Numbered from the stretch's first letter, positions 1 to 9,402 are shown. The stretch: 64,000 nt of DNA from Bacilli bacterium (GCA_017525855.1 JAFXSE010000003.1:1-64000), one strand, 5' to 3'. The notes: a model not told the origin generated them from the letters alone. A program made the numbers and translations.

Positions 1-785
1 GTATAACTCGCATTAAGAAGTCCTTTTTTATATTTTTCAGATATACATTGCGGTGATAAGCAATGATGAGTCATAAGTATAATTTTAGCTTTAGGATTTA
101 TTTTTAAAATTTCATCATGACATCTTTTTACTTCTTTTTTAGCTAATTTATGTAATTTTAAATAATATTCAGGCGAAAGGTAAAATCTATTATTTTCTTT
201 ACCCCATTTAAAATCATTCATTCTACTACCAGCTTCAGCCATAGTTTCATTACGAATAATTTGCTTAGTTAATTTTTCTACTGGTTCATATTTACTCGGA
301 AGACCATAAAGTCTAGTCCAAAGATCCCATGATTTTAATTTTTCATTAAATTCTTCAAGTGTTAGATCACAGTAATTATAGTCAGTATAAAATGTACTTC
401 CAATAACAGCTGTATTTTCATCTATCCAACACCAATCATTTTCTAAGTATCTCCAAAACAAATGAGTAATTGGAAATTCTTGTTTTAATTCTTTTTTAAG
501 TTCAGACAATATTGGATGTTTATTATCTTTAGTATATTCGTAACATATATGATTACCATCCGTAAAGATTACTCTTTGATTAGGAAAAAATACTTCTAAA
601 AATTCTTTGTGTTTATCAATACCAGCCGCAATATCACCAGCAATAAGATTTACACAATCAGTATCCTTTTGTAAATCTTTATAATATTTTTTATAAAACA
701 AACTAGTATTAATTGGATCATTAAAGTCTGGTCCATTTATTCTTGATGTATAATGTATGTCAGATATTATTCTAATTTTTGTCAT
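1..785 (-). CDS. Calcineurin-like metallophosphoesterase (3' end off window)
   Basis: The visible N-terminal about 261 residues carry the metallophosphoesterase motifs in order: S-D-I-H (D9, H11), A-G-D-I-A, D-G-N-H and M-T-H-H near the window edge. The family uses a two-metal site to hydrolyse phosphomono- or diesters. The start ATG at 785 overlaps the stop of the upstream gene (TAATG), so the two are translationally coupled. An RNA ligase and a polynucleotide kinase lie in the same minus-strand block. In bacterial Pnkp the phosphatase is of this fold, so a 2',3'-phosphatase role in RNA repair is plausible (inference). The C terminus is beyond base 1. Confidence 0.85.
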   Translation of the reverse strand, partial: MTKIRIISDIHYTSRINGPDFNDPINTSLFYKKYYKDLQKDTDCVNLIAGDIAAGIDKHKEFLEVFFPNQRVIFTDGNHICYEYTKDNKHPILSELKKELKQEFPITHLFWRYLENDWCWIDENTAVIGSTFYTDYNYCDLTLEEFNEKLKSWDLWTRLYGLPSKYEPVEKLTKQIIRNETMAEAGSRMNDFKWGKENNRFYLSPEYYLKLHKLAKKEVKRCHDEILKINPKAKIILMTHHCLSPQCISEKYKKGLLNASY

Positions 786-1240
786 TAAAGCATTCCATCT
801 GTATATTCATATTCAAGTAATTCTTTTATTTTCTTAATTTCATCTTTAGTTAATGGTTCTTGATTTCCATAACCATATGCTAAATGATCCAATTTTTGTA
901 ATAAAAGACCATTTGTAATTTTCATTTCTTTTTTATATTTTCTAATATGATCTATACCGTCTTCATAACCATTATTATAAGTACCAACTTTATGAATATC
1001 ACCATAGGCTTCATCAATAGTATCTTCATCTAAATCAATATCATTAATAAATACAGATAAATTATAATCATTAGAATTAGTATTTAATTTTTCTAATGCA
1101 TTACTTATTTCATTAATTTCTTCCGGTGTATATTTTTCTGAATATTTTTTAATAAATTGTTGAATAATACTATTTCTAGTATCTTCATCAAATTGTATTT
1201 CTACATCTGTATATTCATTTATATCAATATTATGTATCAT
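785..1240 (-). CDS. Acidic hypothetical protein
   Basis: I do not recognise this 151-residue protein. It is acidic, rich in Asp, Glu, Asn and Ile, with no signal peptide or membrane segment. A helical C-terminal half ends in an L-L-E-Y-E-Y-like acidic tail. It is overlapped at both ends (TAATG to the phosphoesterase, 4 bases with the RNA ligase), so it is an integral part of the RNA-repair operon. Confidence 0.7.
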   Translation of the reverse strand: MIHNIDINEYTDVEIQFDEDTRNSIIQQFIKKYSEKYTPEEINEISNALEKLNTNSNDYNLSVFINDIDLDEDTIDEAYGDIHKVGTYNNGYEDGIDHIRKYKKEMKITNGLLLQKLDHLAYGYGNQEPLTKDEIKKIKELLEYEYTDGML

Positions 1241-2460
1241 TTAATTTTTTCTCTTTCTAAATTTATAAGAATTTCTTTATATTTAATATGCTCTAAATAA
1301 CGATCATAATTAGGTACTTCATTTATACCTTCAAAAAGGGCAAATTGCATATCTTTATAATTATCATTTACCCAAGCTGCATATAATCTACGAGCAGTTT
1401 TTTCATCATTTAAAGTTAACATATTATTAAATTCATTTTTACCTATTTTTCCATATTCCTCTAAAACATGTTTATATTTAATAACATTTTTTTGTATTTC
1501 TTGAATTTTTTCGTTTAATTCTGGAAATACTTGTAAAGCATCATCTATTGTACCTTCACGCATACCTTTCCATATTTGTTCGTCAGTTGTATCAAACATT
1601 CTACGATATCCTTTTAATCGTATATAATCTTCACATTTTATTTTAACACGATTAAAATTTTTATCTACAACTACTACACCTTCATCTTGATCACCTTTAT
1701 ATGAATTACATAATTGTAATACTTCATCCATATTGTGTAAATCAAAATATTTGACAGTATTAAACTTTTTGATACCTGGAATTATTGCTTTAGCCATATC
1801 AAGTGGATATTCGTCATAAGTATAAAGATTTCTACAACCTAAATATACTAAATCTGTTTTTGGATTATCTACTAAAATACGCATTTTTGGTGATATTAAT
1901 TCAAACATATAGGTATAATCTGGATGAAATTCACTCAAAGTTGCATTATTCTTTTTTATACAATAATCAATTAAATCCTGAACAGTATTACAGGTATCTG
2001 TTTCAATTTCTTTATACTTAGAAGGAATTTTGATCATTTCCTTCCAAGGTAAATTAGTATTCCATCCATTATTAGTAATCCAATGCCATTTATTATCATA
2101 ATAAAAGAGCTTAATCAAGATACCATCTACTTTTTGTTCTACTAAAGCAGAAGACCAATCTATTTCGGGACAAAATGATTGACCATAATTACCAAATTTA
2201 GTAAATGGTGCTACAATCATAACTGGATTATTTGGATCTTTTACAGAAACAATACAACCTCTACAAAGTCTTACGTATTCATCATTAAAATCACTAAATA
2301 AGCCATCATATGACAACATATATAATTCTGGATATAATAAATTATTATCCTCATCTTTCCAAGGACATTGCTTAATAGTAATAAATCTTGGTTCTTTTTC
2401 TAAAAAAGTTTTCCAATCTTTATTATTTTTAATTAAGTCTATTAATATATCATATATCAT
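1237..2460 (-). CDS. RNA ligase, T4 Rnl1-like
   Basis: ATP-dependent RNA ligase of 407 residues. The adenylation motif I is E-Q-K-V-D-G with the AMP-accepting lysine at K110. Upstream is P-F-T-K-F-G-N-Y-G, the counterpart of the Rnl1 F-x-K-F-F-N block. Later motifs are F-E-L-I-S-P-x-x-R-I (about 190), D-E-G-V-V-V (about 260) and V-K-I-K-C-x-x-Y (motif V). Rnl1 enzymes seal 5'-phosphate/3'-OH ends, classically to restore tRNAs cut by host anticodon nucleases. It overlaps its neighbours on both sides by 4 bases. The kinase at 4554 and phosphoesterase at 1 would supply end-healing activities (inference). Confidence 0.88.
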   Translation of the reverse strand: MIYDILIDLIKNNKDWKTFLEKEPRFITIKQCPWKDEDNNLLYPELYMLSYDGLFSDFNDEYVRLCRGCIVSVKDPNNPVMIVAPFTKFGNYGQSFCPEIDWSSALVEQKVDGILIKLFYYDNKWHWITNNGWNTNLPWKEMIKIPSKYKEIETDTCNTVQDLIDYCIKKNNATLSEFHPDYTYMFELISPKMRILVDNPKTDLVYLGCRNLYTYDEYPLDMAKAIIPGIKKFNTVKYFDLHNMDEVLQLCNSYKGDQDEGVVVVDKNFNRVKIKCEDYIRLKGYRRMFDTTDEQIWKGMREGTIDDALQVFPELNEKIQEIQKNVIKYKHVLEEYGKIGKNEFNNMLTLNDEKTARRLYAAWVNDNYKDMQFALFEGINEVPNYDRYLEHIKYKEILINLEREKIK

Positions 2461-3032
2461 TTTATACTCTTTGTAATATATTTTGTTATCATATTTACTG
2501 TTGCATTTCTTCCTGCTGCTACCTCTATTGCATTGTCTATTAAAAGTTTAATATCAATATCATCATCTGGATAATTATTATACTTACCATACATATCTAA
2601 TGCTCCTAATGCTTCTCTACTACCTGCACCTATAGCATTATAATGTTTTATAGCTTCTCCTACTTGAAAATCACTTTCTATTTTATATAATCTATTTTTA
2701 ATACCAATCAATATTTCACCAGGAGAAACTTGATCAGATTCGTCTGTTTTAATGCATACTCCATTGTCAATAAACAATTTACGAATATTATTAATGAGTT
2801 TTGTTCTAACATACTTATCAATATCTTCATCCTTTCCTAATCTAGGTATTACTAAATTATACATTAATAAATCACGCATTCGAAAAGATCCAGCTGTAGC
2901 AAATAAAATATTATTTAATTTAAACACTTTGCTGTCACGTCTAGTTTCTTGAACATTATCATCATCTGTTCCAGCCGTATCTCCAACAAAATACATTTTA
3001 TTTTTTGCAATATATCCTATACAGCATGTCAT
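2457..3032 (-). CDS. Proteasome/HslV-like Ntn hydrolase
   Basis: This 191-residue protein fits the proteasome beta/HslV fold. After removal of Met it starts with Thr (T2, candidate nucleophile). G-D-T-A-G places Asp18 at the position of HslV Asp17, and S-K-V-F-K-L places Lys35 near HslV Lys33. It then has L-F-A-T-A-G-S, like the A-G-F-A-G region, and A-I-G-A-G-S-R-E-A-L-G-A-L, matching the family G-S-G...A-x-A-A block. Such enzymes form self-compartmentalised peptidase rings. No unfoldase partner (HslU-like) is seen in the window. It overlaps the RNA ligase by 4 bases. The fold is well supported; substrate and assembly are unknown. Confidence 0.8.
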   Translation of the reverse strand: MTCCIGYIAKNKMYFVGDTAGTDDDNVQETRRDSKVFKLNNILFATAGSFRMRDLLMYNLVIPRLGKDEDIDKYVRTKLINNIRKLFIDNGVCIKTDESDQVSPGEILIGIKNRLYKIESDFQVGEAIKHYNAIGAGSREALGALDMYGKYNNYPDDDIDIKLLIDNAIEVAAGRNATVNMITKYITKSIK

Positions 3033-3211
3033 TTCTTTATTTTAGATAACCTCTTTGTTACTGCTTTTTCAATACGTCTTTCTTTTCTATTTTTCTTTCT
3101 AAATGTTCTAGCACTTCCATAATTTTCTGCAGTCCATGAACCATCATCTTTAAATTTCATTCCAAATAAATCTGAAAATGATTTTTGTTCTGTTTTATTT
3201 TCTTCTGTCAT
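3029..3211 (-). CDS. Small basic hypothetical protein
   Basis: A 60-residue protein with a strongly basic C-terminal half (R-K-K-N-R-K-E-R-R, then K-R-L-S-K-I-K-K), which suggests nucleic-acid contact. No family recognised. It overlaps both neighbouring genes by 4 bases, so it is translated as part of the operon. Confidence 0.6.
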   Translation of the reverse strand: MTEENKTEQKSFSDLFGMKFKDDGSWTAENYGSARTFRKKNRKERRIEKAVTKRLSKIKK

Positions 3212-3627
3212 AATATAATATCCTCTTTTTTAACATTTCGATAATTTTTATCACCAGGTAATATAACTTTAATATAATTATCTTCAATATCGTCTTTAAT
3301 ACTAGGTCCAAAAGCTAACGCATCAAAAGCGATCATAGAATGTAATTTTGGTTCTTTATACATTTTGCTATATTTATTTTTAGTTTTAATTAAGTTATAT
3401 TTAAACATTTGCATAATCTTAGTATACGTTTTAGAATTACATCTAATATTATCTACATGATATTTATTGAAATTATTAGATTTTTTCATTTGTTCAATAT
3501 ATTTATCTAATCCTAATTTTTGATATAAATCACCAAAACAATAAATTTTTTTATCTGAATAAATAACATCAGAAATTTTTAAAATTTTTGTATTCTTTTT
3601 AAATATTTTTCTTAAAAAATCTAGCAT
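3208..3627 (-). CDS. Hypothetical protein
   Basis: About 139 residues, Lys/Ile/Tyr-rich, no recognised domain. The start at 3627 is preferred: AAGGA sits 8 bases upstream of this ATG, while the ATG at 3636 directly abuts the AAGG. It is the first gene after the GGTTTTAC-type promoter at about 3657-3689 and so heads the block running down to the phosphoesterase. Confidence 0.65.
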   Translation of the reverse strand: MLDFLRKIFKKNTKILKISDVIYSDKKIYCFGDLYQKLGLDKYIEQMKKSNNFNKYHVDNIRCNSKTYTKIMQMFKYNLIKTKNKYSKMYKEPKLHSMIAFDALAFGPSIKDDIEDNYIKVILPGDKNYRNVKKEDIIL

Positions 3628-3656
3628 CAATTCCATCCTTATTTAAATTATAATAT

Positions 3657-3689
3657 ATTTATATAGAATACAATTTTTAAGTAAAACCA
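3657..3689 (-). promoter_or_regulatory. GGTTTTAC-type promoter
   Basis: On the minus strand ATGGTTTTAC, 17 bases, then TATAAA, about 30 bases before the gene starting at 3627. One of 18 copies of this phage promoter in the window. Confidence 0.7.
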
Positions 3690-3693
3690 TAAA

Positions 3694-4059
3694 TTAATCT
3701 TTACATAATTTATCTAATTTTTCATCATTCAAATATATTTTAAATATTGTTAAAATATCATTATATGATCTTAATAAAAATGCAAAATTCTCATCTAAAT
3801 CTTCTATTATAAAAAATAATTTTATTAATTGAAAAGTTAATCTATCTTCTTGTTTATTTCTTAACGAATTTACAAGAGAAGGACATATTTTAGTAGTTAA
3901 AAACGTTAGAAATTCATCATCACAATGATAAAAATTATTATGTTGAATATAATCATAAGTATCTTTATATAATGTATATTTACTTCCTGGAATAAGAAAA
4001 GCAATATGATATAAATCAGATCTTCTATTATATAAGTTGTTGTAATTCGCTAAAAACAT
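3694..4059 (-). CDS. Hypothetical helical protein
   Basis: About 121 residues, predominantly helical, ending L-N-D-E-K-L-D-K-L. No family recognised. ATG 4059 is chosen over a TTG 6 bases upstream because AGGA lies 8 bases before it. It overlaps the end of the upstream gene by 32 bases and is the last gene before the promoter at 3657-3689. Confidence 0.6.
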   Translation of the reverse strand: MFLANYNNLYNRRSDLYHIAFLIPGSKYTLYKDTYDYIQHNNFYHCDDEFLTFLTTKICPSLVNSLRNKQEDRLTFQLIKLFFIIEDLDENFAFLLRSYNDILTIFKIYLNDEKLDKLCKD

Positions 4060-4567
4060 TTTCAATATCCTTTTGTTTTATGACAGAAAGTATTTCATTT
4101 TGATCTTTATTTAATCTAACAAGTCCAATAATCATATCTAAAGTATTTGATGATATGTTATAAGTTTTCACAAGATATGTAAAAATTTTAATAAAGCAAA
4201 CAATAGATAATGCTTTATTATGTGTTTTAGGACTAATTAAATTAACAAAAGAAAATCTATCTCTATACAATACCTCATTTTTATTTTTAAGTGTTAAATC
4301 ATAAACAATAGCAGTATTACTTAACTTATCATTATTTTCTATCCATAATGTTTTTAAAGCTGCATACATATTATATAAGTTTTTAATAGATAAACTATTA
4401 TTAAAATCAACTATAATTTCAGTTAGAGTAATATCTCCATTAGAAAAAGGATTACTAATAGATTTATTTATTTGTACAAATAAATTATCTGTATACTTAG
4501 TAATTACAGCTTGAAAATCCGGATTAGTTAATTCATTAAATGTAAAATTATGTTTACTTTGTATCAT
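4028..4567 (-). CDS. Hypothetical protein, L-x-x-L-x-R family
   Basis: A 179-residue protein with a hydrophobic stretch (I-V-C-F-I-K-I-F-T-Y-L-V) around 120-135. It also carries D-M-I-I-G-L-V-R-L-N, a version of the x-L-x-x-L-x-R-hydrophobic motif that closes many small proteins of this phage. Here the motif is followed by about 30 more residues. Function unknown. Its start overlaps the end of the polynucleotide kinase gene. Confidence 0.6.
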   Translation of the reverse strand: MIQSKHNFTFNELTNPDFQAVITKYTDNLFVQINKSISNPFSNGDITLTEIIVDFNNSLSIKNLYNMYAALKTLWIENNDKLSNTAIVYDLTLKNKNEVLYRDRFSFVNLISPKTHNKALSIVCFIKIFTYLVKTYNISSNTLDMIIGLVRLNKDQNEILSVIKQKDIENVFSELQQLI

Positions 4568-5090
4568 TTAACCAATCCTTAATAATACTATATGAATATA
4601 AATTTTTTACATCATATAATTTTTCATTTGCTTTACGTATTTCTTTATGCATTCTGATAATTACATCTTCTGGTACACGCTTATAACTGGGTTCTCTCCA
4701 ATTATTTCTGTTTAAACAATCATTTAAAGTTACGTCTGAAAAATCAACAATAATGACTTCAGCATTAGCTTCTTTACCTATATTTTTAGCAGTATTTAAT
4801 GACCATCTGTGAATATTAGTGGCATCTAACGTTACAGAAGTTTTCTTTAAATTTTCTTGTACTTGTTTATATATTTCTTTCCAAACATCTGCACCATTTG
4901 CTTGATTTATACCGTAATCTTTCTTTTCTTCACTAAAAACCAATCCCATTAAATTTTTACGTATAGTATCAGATTCTATTACTGTAGAGATTGGCTCTAA
5001 ATAATTTTTAACAAATGAACTTTTACCTGATCCTGGAATTCCTCTTGTAATAAATAAATATTTAGTATCTTTATTATATGGCTTCAACAT
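4554..5090 (-). CDS. Polynucleotide kinase-type P-loop kinase
   Basis: A 178-residue kinase of the T4 Pnkp 5'-kinase family. Walker A is G-I-P-G-S-G-K-S-S (17-25). E-S-D-T-I-R at about 40 supplies the Asp/Arg that contact the 5'-OH substrate. V-T-L-D-A-T-N follows at about 88, and the lid region has R-x-P-S-Y-K-R-V-P-E-D-V-I-x-R-M. It would phosphorylate 5'-OH RNA or DNA ends. Unlike T4 Pnkp there is no fused phosphatase domain; the separate phosphoesterase at 1-785 could supply that activity (inference). It overlaps genes on both sides. Confidence 0.82.
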   Translation of the reverse strand: MLKPYNKDTKYLFITRGIPGSGKSSFVKNYLEPISTVIESDTIRKNLMGLVFSEEKKDYGINQANGADVWKEIYKQVQENLKKTSVTLDATNIHRWSLNTAKNIGKEANAEVIIVDFSDVTLNDCLNRNNWREPSYKRVPEDVIIRMHKEIRKANEKLYDVKNLYSYSIIKDWLNDTK

Positions 5091-6033
5091 TTGTATTATC
5101 CTCTCGTATATATCCTAAATCTATAGCATATTTTTTCATTTTAGTAATTATTTCTAACTCACGCTGTTCAATAATTTTTTGAGCTTTTTTATCAATAACT
5201 TCTTTTACTAAATCAGGTAAATTTGTTTCATCAAAATTATCATTATCTGCTTTTTTGTTAGCTGCCCAATTAATAGCTAAAGCTTTCATATTTTTATATT
5301 TTTTATACTCTAATTCTCTAATATCATATTTTTCACCTTCTTCATTTAAATACATAACAATTAATGGTAAATATGGCTTTGATTCTGGTGATTCTTTTTT
5401 ACAAATATGATTGATATAATCATTTAAAGATTCTATAGGAGTATCTTTATATCTATTAGCATCCCATTTCATAGCTATATTTTTTAAATCTTGATAACTG
5501 ATATTTTTGAGAATTTCTTGTTTAATAACATCTTTATTATGCTTTAAATATTCATTAATTAAAGCAACATGGCCTTCGGTTTGATTAGTATGTGATTTAA
5601 TATATTCATACCATTTCATACCGCTATATTCTGAAGAAAGTTCATCTGAGTTTTCAATTAATATACTGCTACTACCTATTTTATTATAAATAGTTTGTAA
5701 ACTTTCATTAATTTCTTTAAGATGCTGTTTACGCCATTCTAAAATAACCGTATTAAATGTTTTTAATTCAGTAGGATCTTTTTCACCTTTTAAAATATCA
5801 ATAATGAGACTATTTAATTTGTATTTTTTAGAATTTGGTTTACCTTTAGCATTATGAAAATATTCATAATTACCATCGTAATAAGTATAACGATGCCTAA
5901 TATAATCAACTTTTTCTTTAAAATTTAATTCTTTTGTATTATGAATAATATCAGATATACTTCTAATACCTATTTTTTTAATTTTTTCTTTACTAATTTT
6001 AATAGCTGTCCATCTTTTTCTATCTATACTCAT
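5074..6033 (-). CDS. Hypothetical protein
   Basis: A 319-residue, charged, Lys-rich protein. It contains several repeats of a helical pattern ending in A-x-x-W-x-A-N (K-W-D-A-N-R, N-W-A-A-N-K), which may be a duplicated helical unit. No catalytic motif recognised. It is the first gene after the promoter at 6084-6116, with AGGAG about 10 bases before the ATG, and overlaps the kinase gene by 17 bases, so the two are probably co-expressed. Confidence 0.65.
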   Translation of the reverse strand: MSIDRKRWTAIKISKEKIKKIGIRSISDIIHNTKELNFKEKVDYIRHRYTYYDGNYEYFHNAKGKPNSKKYKLNSLIIDILKGEKDPTELKTFNTVILEWRKQHLKEINESLQTIYNKIGSSSILIENSDELSSEYSGMKWYEYIKSHTNQTEGHVALINEYLKHNKDVIKQEILKNISYQDLKNIAMKWDANRYKDTPIESLNDYINHICKKESPESKPYLPLIVMYLNEEGEKYDIRELEYKKYKNMKALAINWAANKKADNDNFDETNLPDLVKEVIDKKAQKIIEQRELEIITKMKKYAIDLGYIREDNTNVEAI

Positions 6034-6083
6034 ATCCTTTCTCCTAAATTGTTATAATAAGAGCTATTTCTTATTATAATTAT

Positions 6084-6116
6084 ATATTAATATAGATAGA
6101 TATAAATGTAAAGCTG
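6084..6116 (-). promoter_or_regulatory. GGTTTTAC-type promoter (AGCTTTAC variant)
   Basis: Minus strand AACAGCTTTAC, 18 bases, then TAATAT, followed by a leader with a small hairpin (AATAAG...CTTATT) before the gene starting at 6033. Confidence 0.6.
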
Positions 6117-6386
6117 TTATTTAGTTGTTTTATCGACTTCTATGGCTAAAACCGTTAATCTATAATCATTATTATACATTTTTAATAATGTTTTATATTC
6201 ATCGACTTCATTTTTAGATATATTATTTAACATAGTATTAAAAACTATTTCATAAGCTTGATCTAAAGGATCTCTCTGTTGTATATACTTTGTATATGTA
6301 AATGTAGAAGGATATAATGATGGAAAATTTATTTCTTTAATTTCAGTACATCCTTTAAACATATCCTCTAATCCTAATGGTGGCAT
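6117..6386 (-). CDS. Hypothetical protein with one LRR-like unit
   Basis: An 89-residue protein. Residues 8-24 (M-F-K-G-C-T-E-I-K-E-I-N-F-P-S-L) look like a single BspA-type leucine-rich unit similar to those of the adhesin at 12621. The rest resembles the C-terminal part of the gene just upstream (Y-K-T-L-L-K-M-Y-N-N-D-Y-R versus Y-N-T-L-L-R-L-N-N-N-D-Y-K), so the two are partial paralogues. It may be a fragment brought in by recombination. Confidence 0.5.
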   Translation of the reverse strand: MPPLGLEDMFKGCTEIKEINFPSLYPSTFTYTKYIQQRDPLDQAYEIVFNTMLNNISKNEVDEYKTLLKMYNNDYRLTVLAIEVDKTTK

Positions 6387-6389
6387 TTT

Positions 6390-6695
6390 TTATTCCTTTA
6401 ATAAAATTTTTAACACTTGTTTATAATCATTATTATTTAATCTTAATAAAGTATTATAATCTTCTTTAATACTTGAATCTTCAATTAATTTTTTACATAA
6501 AATTTCAAATAATTCGTTTACATTTATGTTTCTTAAGCCTTCAGCTACAATATCTTTAGCTATTGTATAAACATTAGATGATGTGACTACACTAGATATA
6601 GGTTCTTGACCAATATATGATATACAATTATCTATTGTACAATTTCCAGTTATTTTACAATTACTTATAATAGCATCTTCTATAGTACTAGTCAT
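6390..6695 (-). CDS. Hypothetical protein
   Basis: A 101-residue protein whose C-terminal half is shared with the downstream gene (Y-N-T-L-L-R-L-N-N-N-D-Y-K). No function recognised. Its start overlaps the end of the DNA ligase gene by 8 bases. Confidence 0.55.
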   Translation of the reverse strand: MTSTIEDAIISNCKITGNCTIDNCISYIGQEPISSVVTSSNVYTIAKDIVAEGLRNINVNELFEILCKKLIEDSSIKEDYNTLLRLNNNDYKQVLKILLKE

Positions 6696-8637
6696 AATTT
6701 AACTCCTCTTTTAAGTCTTCTAAGGTACAAATTCTTACATTTGCTTTTCTTGCTTTTTCTATTTTACTAGAAGTTGTATATAAATCTTTTACTACTAAAC
6801 AATTTACATTTTTATTCCATTTATCAGAAGCTTGCCCACCATTTTTATTAATATAATTTTCTAATGCTTTATCTCTAATACCTGAAAAACAAACATTATA
6901 ATTAGCACAAATAGTTGATTCTATTTGATTTTTTGGATTTACAAATTCTATACCATAACTATGTAATTGCATATGAATTTTAGTCATATACCAAATATGC
7001 TCATATTCAAGATATTGTTCAATACGAGATTTACCAAAACCTTCTAAACTTTGTAATTTTTCTTCAGTCATATGTTCTAAAGTACCATAAGCATTCCAAA
7101 CAAGATTTAATACTCGTTCTCCGATATCTGGACCAAAACTACCACAAGCAGCAGCAAATTGTGTCTCCGTAAAGGTATTTTTTTTGGCTTTTAAGCTAGC
7201 TTCTATCTTTTTTCCGTTCTCACCTATTAATCTAGTAATTTCGCCTTCTGGAAGCTCATAAATGCGATATGGATTGTCGTATAAATGTAACCAAGTATCA
7301 TTTATATATTCATCATATATTTTAACACAATTTCCATAACCTAATTGATCAATACCTAATTTTTCACCAAAATATTCTAAGCGTCTAATTCCCATTTCTC
7401 TAGCATATTCTGGAGTATCATCAGACCAAATATATACTAAATCAACACCTTGAATTTCAGTTTTGCATTTAGGTAAATTATAATCTTCAGAAGGTATTAA
7501 TACTTCTTCTAGTTTAGGAATAACTAAACCTGCTCTTTTGAATTTAATTTTAGCCCCTATACCACATTTAGATTTAATTACATTTTCATAATTATGAGCA
7601 GTAATATTAGTAATTTTTGCACCAGCAACTTCAACTGGTTTAATTTCTAATACTGGAGTAAAAACACCCCATCTACTAATTTGCCAATTTATATTAGTAA
7701 CTATAGATTCTGCAATATTATCATGAATACCTAACTTAAATTTTCTACTACATTTTGGATTTATAGTTCCTCCAACAAATCCATCTTCTATATTATCTAA
7801 TTGTGTAATAATAACACCATCTAATTCGTAATCTGAAAATTTAAGTCTTGTTTTAACTAAATCAATCATATTATCATCAGTTAAAGTATCTGCAGACATA
7901 ACTTGATAAAAAGGTACTAAAAATCCTTCATTTTTTAAAAATTCAAATGCTTTTAATGTGCCTTGATCTTTAGAGGTCCAATAAGCTACAAATTCTGTTT
8001 GTTCAAAAATATAAGGTTTAGTTTCTTTACTGTTTAATGCCCCAGCTATAGTATTTCTACCATTTTTTTGTTTTTTACCACTAACTTGCTCTAATAAATT
8101 TAATATTGTTGGTATTGCAATTTTTGGAAATAATAACTCACCTCTAATTATTATTTTATCTTTGTAATTTATTTTTTTAGGAAATCCTACATTTTGAACA
8201 TGTCTCATAATATCTTTACCTTTAGTTCCATGTCCACGTGTAGCGGCAACAGTTAACTCACCATTTTCATAAGTAAGAATTAATGAACATCCATCTAATT
8301 TATCAGAAATTAAAAATTGATCATGTCCTTTAGTCCATTTTTCTAAATCACCTTCTTTAAGCTCTTCCATACTACCCATTGGAATTTCGTGAATAATATC
8401 TTGACCATATCCAGTATTTTCTGAAGTTAATTTATTAAAAAATATATCTTCTGGCCATTTTTCTTTAGCACAGAAATACAGAATATCATATAATGAATCA
8501 TCTACGTCTAAATATGGTACCGTAATACCTAATTCTTTTTCTATAATTGGATATTCATCATCTTTAAGAAAATAAACTTCACCTTTGGAATAAGACTCAT
8601 TACATTTTTCTAATATAGATTTTATTTGTTCATTCAT
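6688..8637 (-). CDS. ligA: NAD+-dependent DNA ligase
   Basis: 649 residues, near the usual LigA length. The adenylation motif K-L-D-G has its active lysine at K113. It is followed by nucleotidyltransferase motifs (R-G-E-L-L-F-P, E-L-D-G-V-I-I, K-F-K-R-A-G) and an OB fold. Helix-hairpin-helix segments appear around 480-560 (L-x-x-L-E-G-F-G-K-S-R-I) and a BRCT domain at the C terminus (N-V-C-F-S-G-I-R-D...). The usual four-cysteine zinc finger between the OB and HhH regions is not evident; only one Cys (P-K-C-K-T) remains there. It seals nicks during phage replication and repair. Confidence 0.93.
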   Translation of the reverse strand: MNEQIKSILEKCNESYSKGEVYFLKDDEYPIIEKELGITVPYLDVDDSLYDILYFCAKEKWPEDIFFNKLTSENTGYGQDIIHEIPMGSMEELKEGDLEKWTKGHDQFLISDKLDGCSLILTYENGELTVAATRGHGTKGKDIMRHVQNVGFPKKINYKDKIIIRGELLFPKIAIPTILNLLEQVSGKKQKNGRNTIAGALNSKETKPYIFEQTEFVAYWTSKDQGTLKAFEFLKNEGFLVPFYQVMSADTLTDDNMIDLVKTRLKFSDYELDGVIITQLDNIEDGFVGGTINPKCSRKFKLGIHDNIAESIVTNINWQISRWGVFTPVLEIKPVEVAGAKITNITAHNYENVIKSKCGIGAKIKFKRAGLVIPKLEEVLIPSEDYNLPKCKTEIQGVDLVYIWSDDTPEYAREMGIRRLEYFGEKLGIDQLGYGNCVKIYDEYINDTWLHLYDNPYRIYELPEGEITRLIGENGKKIEASLKAKKNTFTETQFAAACGSFGPDIGERVLNLVWNAYGTLEHMTEEKLQSLEGFGKSRIEQYLEYEHIWYMTKIHMQLHSYGIEFVNPKNQIESTICANYNVCFSGIRDKALENYINKNGGQASDKWNKNVNCLVVKDLYTTSSKIEKARKANVRICTLEDLKEELNYD

Positions 8638-8966
8638 ACTATTAATTTTCCTTTCTCATATAATGATATCTTGTTTATAAATCTTTTAAAAGCCTTTTCA
8701 TCATTATTAAAATCTTCTGGGTATTCTTTTACCATTTTTTTATATAAACTTAAAGCATCTATTATATTATCTACGCTTTTTCCATCCATAAAAAAAGAAT
8801 TTCTTATAATGCAATAAGTTTTTGTATTAATATCATAAAATATACCGTTATGAGTATATTTTTTTCTAGTATTCCAGCAACTATTACTTAAAATAAAGCC
8901 TGAAAATTGTTTAACTTCATAACCACTAGCAATTGCTCTTTGCTCAAATACTTTAGCTACATACAT
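8634..8966 (-). CDS. Hypothetical protein
   Basis: 110 residues, basic, mixed alpha/beta, no recognised family. Its stop overlaps the ligase ATG, so it may be translationally coupled to the ligase. The upstream gene is the dCMP deaminase, placing it in a nucleotide and replication block. Confidence 0.6.
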   Translation of the reverse strand: MYVAKVFEQRAIASGYEVKQFSGFILSNSCWNTRKKYTHNGIFYDINTKTYCIIRNSFFMDGKSVDNIIDALSLYKKMVKEYPEDFNNDEKAFKRFINKISLYEKGKLIV

Positions 8967-8967
8967 T

Positions 8968-9402
8968 TTATAACTCCATTAAGTTAATATTAACTTCATT
9001 TAAAATTTCTTTAGCTAAAATTAAATTATTTTTCCAATGTTCAGATATTTCATAATTTTTTGGAATACGATAATAAACATTTTTTATACCACTTTGAATA
9101 ATCATAGCAGCACAATGCGAACATGGAGGTAATCCATAAATATATAAATTACAATCAGTTAAATCTTGTTTGGCATATAAAATTGCATTTTCTTCAGCAT
9201 GTAATGTAACTGCTCTCTTAAATTCTTTATCTTCTAATCTCTCCATAGAATCTTTTAATCCTTTTGGAAAGCCATTAAAACCAGTACTAATAATTCGATT
9301 ATCTTTATCAGTAATAACTACACCAATTTTTTTAGAAGGATCTTTAGACCATTGTGAAATTTCATAAGCTAAATTGATAAATTTAATATGCCATTTATTC
9401 AT
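8968..9402 (-). CDS. dCMP deaminase family zinc enzyme
   Basis: 144 residues with the full cytidine/deoxycytidylate deaminase signature: H-A-E-E-N-A (zinc His and catalytic Glu) and P-P-C-S-H-C (two zinc Cys). Deaminates dCMP to dUMP, feeding thymidylate synthesis, a common function in large phages. The short upstream gene's stop overlaps its ATG region. Length is typical for the family. Confidence 0.9.
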   Translation of the reverse strand: MNKWHIKFINLAYEISQWSKDPSKKIGVVITDKDNRIISTGFNGFPKGLKDSMERLEDKEFKRAVTLHAEENAILYAKQDLTDCNLYIYGLPPCSHCAAMIIQSGIKNVYYRIPKNYEISEHWKNNLILAKEILNEVNINLMEL